The notes beneath the pieces were generated by a model. That model did no database searches. It was not told the origin of the DNA and worked only from the letters and a program-made list of their open reading frames with translations. Source: Cinnamomum chago (lineage: Eukaryota; Streptophyta; Magnoliopsida; Laurales; Lauraceae). Taken from it: a DNA stretch of 64,000 nt. A program made the translations under genes and the position numbers. The stretch is taken from the NCBI GenBank assembly GCA_038049695.1, contig CP142452.1:28198501-28262500 (forward strand). The letters are read 5' to 3'. Of this stretch, positions 59,110 through 64,000 are shown piece after piece (position 1 is the stretch's first letter; each line of letters starts with the position of its first letter).

Positions 59110-60823
59110 CCAGTAGAAAATTCGTAACTTCCTCTTCTGAACTCGAAACAATATGATTCTTGATCCAAATGAAAGATTTATCAGAGGGCTACAACTTTCA
59201 TGTTTTGAGATTTAACCCAGTTTGAAAGGAAAGTAGTGTAAAATCACCTTGAATCTGACTGGTTTGAGAAAAACAGCAACCTGCTGAGTGAAGCAGAGTT
59301 GTCTCCAGTAGAAAATTCATAACTTTGTCTTCTGAATTCGAAACAACATGATTCTTGATCCAAATGAAATATTTATCAGAGGGCTCCAACTTTCATGTTT
59401 TTATATTTAACCCATATTGAATGGAAAGTAGTTTAAAATCACCTTGAAGCTGACTGGTTTGAGAAAAACAGCAACCTGCTGAGTGAAGCAGAGTTGTCTC
59501 CAGTAGAAAATTCATAACTTCCTCTTCTGAACTTGAAACAACATGATTCTTGATCCAAATGAAAGATTTATCAGAGGGTTACAACTTTCATGTTTTTAGA
59601 TTTAACCCAGATTGAATGGAAAGTAGTGTAAAATCACCTTGAAGCTGACTGGTTTGAGAAAAACAGCAACCTGCTGAGTGAAGCAGAGTTGTCTCCAGTA
59701 GAAAATTCATAACTTCCTCTTCTGAACTCGAAACAACATGATTCTTGATCCAAATGAAAGATTTATCAGAGGGATACAACTTTCATGTTTTTAGATTTAA
59801 CCCAGATTGAATGAAAAGTAGTGTAAAATCACCTTGAATCTGACTGGTTTGAGAAAAACAGCAACCTGCTGAGTGAAGCAGAGTTGTCTCCAGTAGAAAA
59901 TTCATAACTTCCTCTTCTGAATTCGAAACAACATGATTCTTGATCCAAATGAAATATTGATCAGAGGGATACAACGTTCATGTTTTTATATTTAACCCAG
60001 ATTGAATGGAAAGTAGTGTAAAATCACCTTGAAGCTGACTGGTTTGAGAAAAACAGCAACCTGCTGAGTGAAGCAGAGTTATCTCCAGTAGAAAATTCAT
60101 AACTTCCTCTTCTGAACTTGAAACAACATGATTCTTTATCCCAATGAAATATTTATCAGAGGGCTACAACTTTCATGTTTTTAGATTTAACCCATATTGA
60201 ATGGAAAGTAGTGTAAAATCACCTTGAAGCTGACTGGTTTGAGAAAAACAGCAACCTGCTGAGTGAAGCAGAGTTGTCTCCAGTAGAAAATTCATAACTT
60301 CCTCTTCTGAACTCGAAACAACATGATTCTTGATCCAAATGAAAGATTTATCAGAGGGCTACAACTTTCATGTTTTTAGATTTAACCCAGATATAATGTA
60401 AAGTAGTGTAAAATCACCTTGAATCTGACTGGTTTGAGAAAAACAGCAACCTGCTGAGTGAAGCAGAGTTGTCTCCAGTAGAAAATTCATAACTTCCTCT
60501 TTTGAACTCGAAACAACATGATTCTTGATCCAAATGAAATATTTATCAGAGGGCTACAACTTTCATGTTTTTAGATTTAACCCATATTGAATGGAAAGTA
60601 GTGTAAAATCACCTTGAAGCTGACTGGTTTGAGAAAAACAGCAACCTGCTGAGTGAAGCAGAGTTGTCTCCAGTAGAAAATTCATAACTTCCTCTTCTGA
60701 ACTCGAAACAACATGATTCTTGATCCAAATGAAAGATTTATCAGAGGGCTACAACTTTCATGTTTTTAGATTTAACCTAGATTGAATGAAAAGTAGTGTA
60801 AAATCACCTTGAAGCTGACTGGT
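59110..60823. repeat. 195-bp tandem array, about 8.8 copies, in the MULE
   Basis: Units start CCAGTAGAAAATTCATAACT at 59110, 59305, 59500, 59695, 59890, 60085, 60280, 60475 and 60670, with period 195 and only a few differences between copies. The unit contains AACAACATGATTCTTGATCC and GGTTTGAGAAAAACAGCAAC. Because 195 is divisible by 3, the minus strand shows the same 64-codon frame ended by one TGA in each unit; I regard this as a consequence of period length rather than genes. The array lies upstream of the PMD gene. Confidence 0.96.
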
Positions 60824-61288
60824 CACCTATAACCCAGATTAATTTGGCGTTCTAGGAAAGAGACACACTCTTTTTTTTAATATTTTATTTTTGCTGCTTC
60901 AATTGTGAAAGTGGTATATAAACAATGCATACAGGAGTAAAATTTCAGTCACAAATCCTTATAGTTATGAAACAGAGAATTCAGTCAATTCAGGAATTTA
61001 GGAATTCTCAGGCAAGAATTCAGGCATAAAAGAAACAAGGAATTTAGAAATGACAGAATTCAGTAGCATTTCAGAATTCCAGCATTTGAAAATCCCAGAC
61101 AACCACCAGACATGAATTCCTGGAATTCTAGGAAAGAAACGGGCCCATAGGCATATGTTTTTGGCATGCCCTAAAGAGTTACGTTTGGGTTATATTAAGA
61201 GTATTTATGATAAGCATAATAAGTGAGCAATGTAGTATGTTAATTTCATAGTTGTGTTATGTTCGTTTTGGTCATTTGATGTATAGGG
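60824..61288. other. MULE interior without recognised genes
   Basis: AT-rich, with repeated AATTCAG and GAATTC-type words near 60990-61130 (for example GAATTCAGTCAATTCAGG). No coding signal is supported. Confidence 0.45.
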
Positions 61289-61716
61289 CACTTCAAGAGA
61301 TTGATGTTGCAAGAGCCAAGATGGAGTGGAATACTAAAGAGGACTTAATGCTCACAGAAATTGCCGGACAGTTGCAATAGCCTACATGGAAGGGAGGGCC
61401 TGCAACTTGATGCAAGTGGTGGGGGTAGCAAATGGAAGGAGTGGATGTCATGGGTGAAAGTAATGGGATTAGCAGGAAGTAATGGGATGCTACTGTTGGC
61501 ATGGGGTGGAAATGTTGTTCATGACATGTTCCAAAGTTTGGTGACATTTTGGCAGTTGATAGAATATCCATCATTGGTGAAGCAATGATACTTATCAATT
61601 TGTTCATTTCTGGTAAGGAGGTGCTGAATGCTAGAGTAATTTTGATGGTGATTGATGAGAGATTTGAAATTTGGTGGTTAGAAGTTCAAATTGAAGATCC
61701 TAAAAATGTTGCATAG
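61289..61716 (+). other. Coding-like fragment, unidentified, inside the MULE
   Basis: After a possible acceptor (GATGTATAG at about 61280-61288) the plus strand reads ALQEIDVARAKMEWNTKEDL and MLTEIAGQLQ before TAG. Another frame further on reads LNARVILMVIDERFEIWWLE. The composition looks like protein, but stops and frame changes are frequent. It may be a decayed captured gene piece; I do not recognise the family. Confidence 0.28.
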
Positions 61717-61749
61717 AAAGATCAAACGGGAGAAAGATGAAAGTCACTG

Positions 61750-62035
61750 TCACTTCAGGTCAGTCTTTAAGCAGAGATTTTCAATATGTAATCAGACAAT
61801 CAGACACTTCAAGTCAGTCTTTAGGCAGAGACTACATTTTCAGTATGTAATCAGACAATCAGAAGAAATAAAAAGGGAAATTTTCTTGATGGTTCTGTCA
61901 CTTCAGGTCAGTCTGTAGGCAGAGATTTTCAATATGTAATCAGACAATCAGACACTTCAGGTCAGTCTTTAGGCAGAGACTACATTTTCAGTATGTAATC
62001 AGAAGAAATAAAAAGGGAAAATTTTCTTGATGGCC
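61750..62035. repeat. About 145-bp tandem duplication built from half-units
   Basis: GTCACTTCAGGTCAGTCTTT followed by AGGCAGAGA...ATGTAATCAGA occurs four times in two larger copies (starting near 61750 and 61896). Each larger copy has two half-units and ends in GAAATAAAAAGGGAAA. Confidence 0.85.
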
Positions 62036-62718
62036 TAAGTCCGTGGTATGGATCAACCATGAATATATAATGGGAAAAATACCAATTAGTGGCTACCATA
62101 ATTATTATTGACTCAATAAAAGCAATCTAAATATGGCCATTATTGCAAGAAGACTTGTGAAAAGAAGGAATACTCACATAACAGAAACCTAGATCTAGTA
62201 ATTGAGTATTAAAAGGGTTTGAAAAAAAACAAAAAAACGAACTGAGTCTTTAACGTCTCTGTGCATTGAGAGGGTTTGAAAAAAATAAAAAAAAACTCTT
62301 CTCAGTTGGGTAACAATGCCATATAATCCCTTTTTTTCTTCAGAAAACCCAATCAACAAACCTAATCAGTCAAAATCACTATGGGTTCGTTTAATATGGA
62401 GATTGGGTTTCATGTTAAAGAACAGTGGAAGAAAAAAAATGAACTTCCATTCTCGAACCAATGCAGGAAAAAAAAAAAAACGGAATCTCTGTTTAAACCG
62501 AATGCAAACAAGAGAAAATGATTAGAATACATACCTCCATGTGCTTGCCAACTGTGTATAACCTTTGAAAGAAGGCGCCAAACGATGCTTGGGACCACTA
62601 CTAGGGACCAGCGAAATGGAAAGTTGTTGACAGCAACTGTGGAAGAGGGAAAAGGAAAAAGGAAGGTGACAAAATGGGGAAGAAGGGGTTTCTTGCGGTT
62701 AATGGAAAACCGCAATTA

Positions 62719-62844
62719 TTGTCGATATCGACAACACCAAAAACCATCTAAAAAAAGAAAGGAAGGGGCCCTCAGTGTATTAACTCCTACTGGGCCGTCC
62801 AACTGCACCTAGCTCACTATGGGGCTTTTTCCCGTAGTTTCTCC
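62719..62844 (-). repeat. Right terminal region of the MULE with TTGTCGATATCGACAA
   Basis: The palindrome is at 62719-62734, 110 bp from the right end, mirroring the left end (122 bp). Similarity to the left terminal region includes the GGGG(T/C)CC(T/C)TT and TTTCTTT stretches between the palindrome and the end. Confidence 0.75.
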
Positions 62845-62853
62845 TAAATCTAA

Positions 62854-64000
62854 ACATCACTTCATAGAACAATTAAACATTAATAAATTTATAAAAATAC
62901 AAATGATGAATAAGTTTGGGATTAACATCATAATAAAGTCTTAACTACAAAAGAGACAAGATTTGAGAGAGAGGGAATGGATATCATACAATCAAATTCA
63001 TAATTGATTTTGCTTATTTTGAATATTTAAATAAGCAAAAAAATGTGTATATCATATGTAGAGGATGTAAATCAAATATATTATAAACAGAAAAACAAAA
63101 TAGTGCACTTAATGCTTTCAACTTCCTCTTTGAACTTCCGGCATCATCTATGTAACTCAACAAAATAAACAACCACAATGAGCATATAAAGAGGTAGAAC
63201 GGGAGTTGAAATGAGAGGTTGATGAGAGAGGAGGGAGTGTATGAGTGGGTTACATGTTTGTTAGAAGTGGTGGGGTAGATGGCACTTGTATGCATGGGGA
63301 TTGCATGAGAGAAAACATGCTACAATTGTAAAAACCAAATGTAACTTTTAGTCAAAATAGAAAGTACAGTCAAAATTAGATCCAAAACCTTCCACTTTAA
63401 TAAATTATAATGGATCCGGTTTTGGAACCCGTTTTTGGACTGGTTGCTGCCCATTGTAGTTGTTCCAAGCCTAATACCGCCCCCAAATTCTAACACAATT
63501 CTTGCTCATTAGATGAGATGGAATGCCCACCAAAGTTTCATTTTATATGTTTAATAAGTGATTTTAATAAGTTTACGTGTTTCATACTTTCATTTATATG
63601 TAGTAAAAACTAAAAAATTGGTCAATTGTAAAATGTGGTTTAAATTAACTATGATGTATATAATCATTTTTAGTATTATTTGTGCATTCTATAGCTTTTC
63701 GTTTTTCAACTTTAGGTGTCCTTTTAATTATTTCATTTTTCTTGTGTCTTTTTTTTTAATAGCCAGAACCAATTATATATATTAAAGCAAACGGGGAATT
63801 GGGATGTGAGGGTGCCACGTCATCAGTAGGTGAGTTCTCCTTTAAGAAAAATACTTATAAAAACACACAGAGCTTTGGGTTTATTGTAGGCCGCTTTCCC
63901 CTAAAATAGATCTTTTCCTAACTTTTCTATTTTATCTTCTTATCTTAATCCTCAAATCACTCTCTAATCTTCATCCATCCTAAAACCTGTCTAACCAATC
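62854..64000. other. Right flank, no recognised genes
   Basis: AT-rich DNA. Minus-strand frames near 63014-63295 and plus-strand frames near 63558-63785 are hydrophobic low-complexity translations. The stretch 63860-64000 has CT-rich text reminiscent of a promoter or 5' leader, but the window ends before anything can be confirmed. Confidence 0.4.

Larger units (their letters stand above)
49397..62844. mobile_element. Mutator-like element (13.4 kb) carrying transposase and PMD-Ulp1 genes (KI-MULE type)
   Basis: The 9-bp duplication TAAATCTAA is present at 49388-49396 and 62845-62853. The terminal inverted repeats begin GGGGAAACTACCTGAAAAA on the left and, on the opposite strand, GGAGAAACTACGGGAAAAA on the right, with weaker similarity for about 140 bp. 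Inside are a MURA-type transposase gene (50425-52987, plus) and a PMD plus C48 protease gene (about 58909-54704, minus), arranged tail to tail, and four tandem arrays. MULEs carrying ULP-like proteases are known as Kaonashi or KI-MULEs; the assignment here rests on this gene content, the 9-bp duplication and the transposase. Both genes have lesions, so this copy is probably dependent on others for movement. Confidence 0.9.

Noticed and set aside
59198-59974. Repeated 63-residue frames in the 195-bp array as a multigene family of small proteins
   Set aside because: The period is a multiple of three, so any open stretch is repeated. The starts are not ATG-conserved and each unit has the same stop.
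59110-60823. CRISPR-like array
   Set aside because: There are no unique spacers between repeats, the unit is 195 bp and directly tandem, and the DNA is plant nuclear.

Overview
The window is repeat-dense nuclear DNA from a flowering plant. The evidence is a Tekay/Del-type chromodomain gypsy family, Ty1/copia elements primed by initiator tRNA-Met, plant-type RTE and L1 LINE remnants, hAT, PIF/Harbinger-like and Mutator-like DNA transposons, a plant-only DUF674 gene relic and a plant mobile domain (PMD) gene with GT-AG introns. I cannot name the species. I see no intact host gene: almost every coding signal is transposon-derived and most are broken by stops or frameshifts.

Layout. 1-6019 (minus): the 5' half of a Tekay gypsy element (3.1-kb LTR, PBS, decayed gag and protease/RT) that runs off the left edge. 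6641-7585 (plus): a DUF674 pseudogene split by a 461-bp MITE. 7586-15317: AT-rich DNA with two or three foldback MITEs, a 128-bp tandem duplication, microsatellites and a likely leader/PBS remnant of a copia element. 15318-35528 (plus): a complete nested Tekay element with target duplication GCAGT. Its 5' LTR holds a 5.36-kb copia element (minus strand, target duplication CCATT). Its leader holds a 979-bp hAT derivative (target duplication GATACGTG). Its 3' LTR holds an antisense 3.17-kb piece of Tekay pol plus LTR, creating a 6.3-kb imperfect palindrome. 36329-37377: an internally deleted copia element with target duplication CATGG. 37842-48637: a possible solo LTR, LINE fragments in both orientations, a SINE-like piece and diffuse repeats. 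48641-49171: a MITE flanked by TAA.

49397-62844 is the most interesting unit: a 13.4-kb Mutator-like element with 9-bp target duplications (TAAATCTAA). It carries a MURA-type transposase gene (plus) and, facing it tail to tail, a multi-exon gene joining a PMD to a C48 (Ulp1-type) cysteine protease domain (minus). This matches the Kaonashi (KI-MULE) type of ULP-carrying MULE. The palindrome TTGTCGATATCGACAA lies 110-122 bp from each end, and a related motif is iterated in a roughly 100-bp array between the two genes. Three more tandem arrays and two coding-like segments that may be captured host exons lie inside. Both genes have lesions, so this copy is probably not autonomous now.

Order of events: the Tekay element at 15318 was in place before the copia and hAT insertions. 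The many CAG/CGA-to-stop changes fit long-term decay of methylated repeats.
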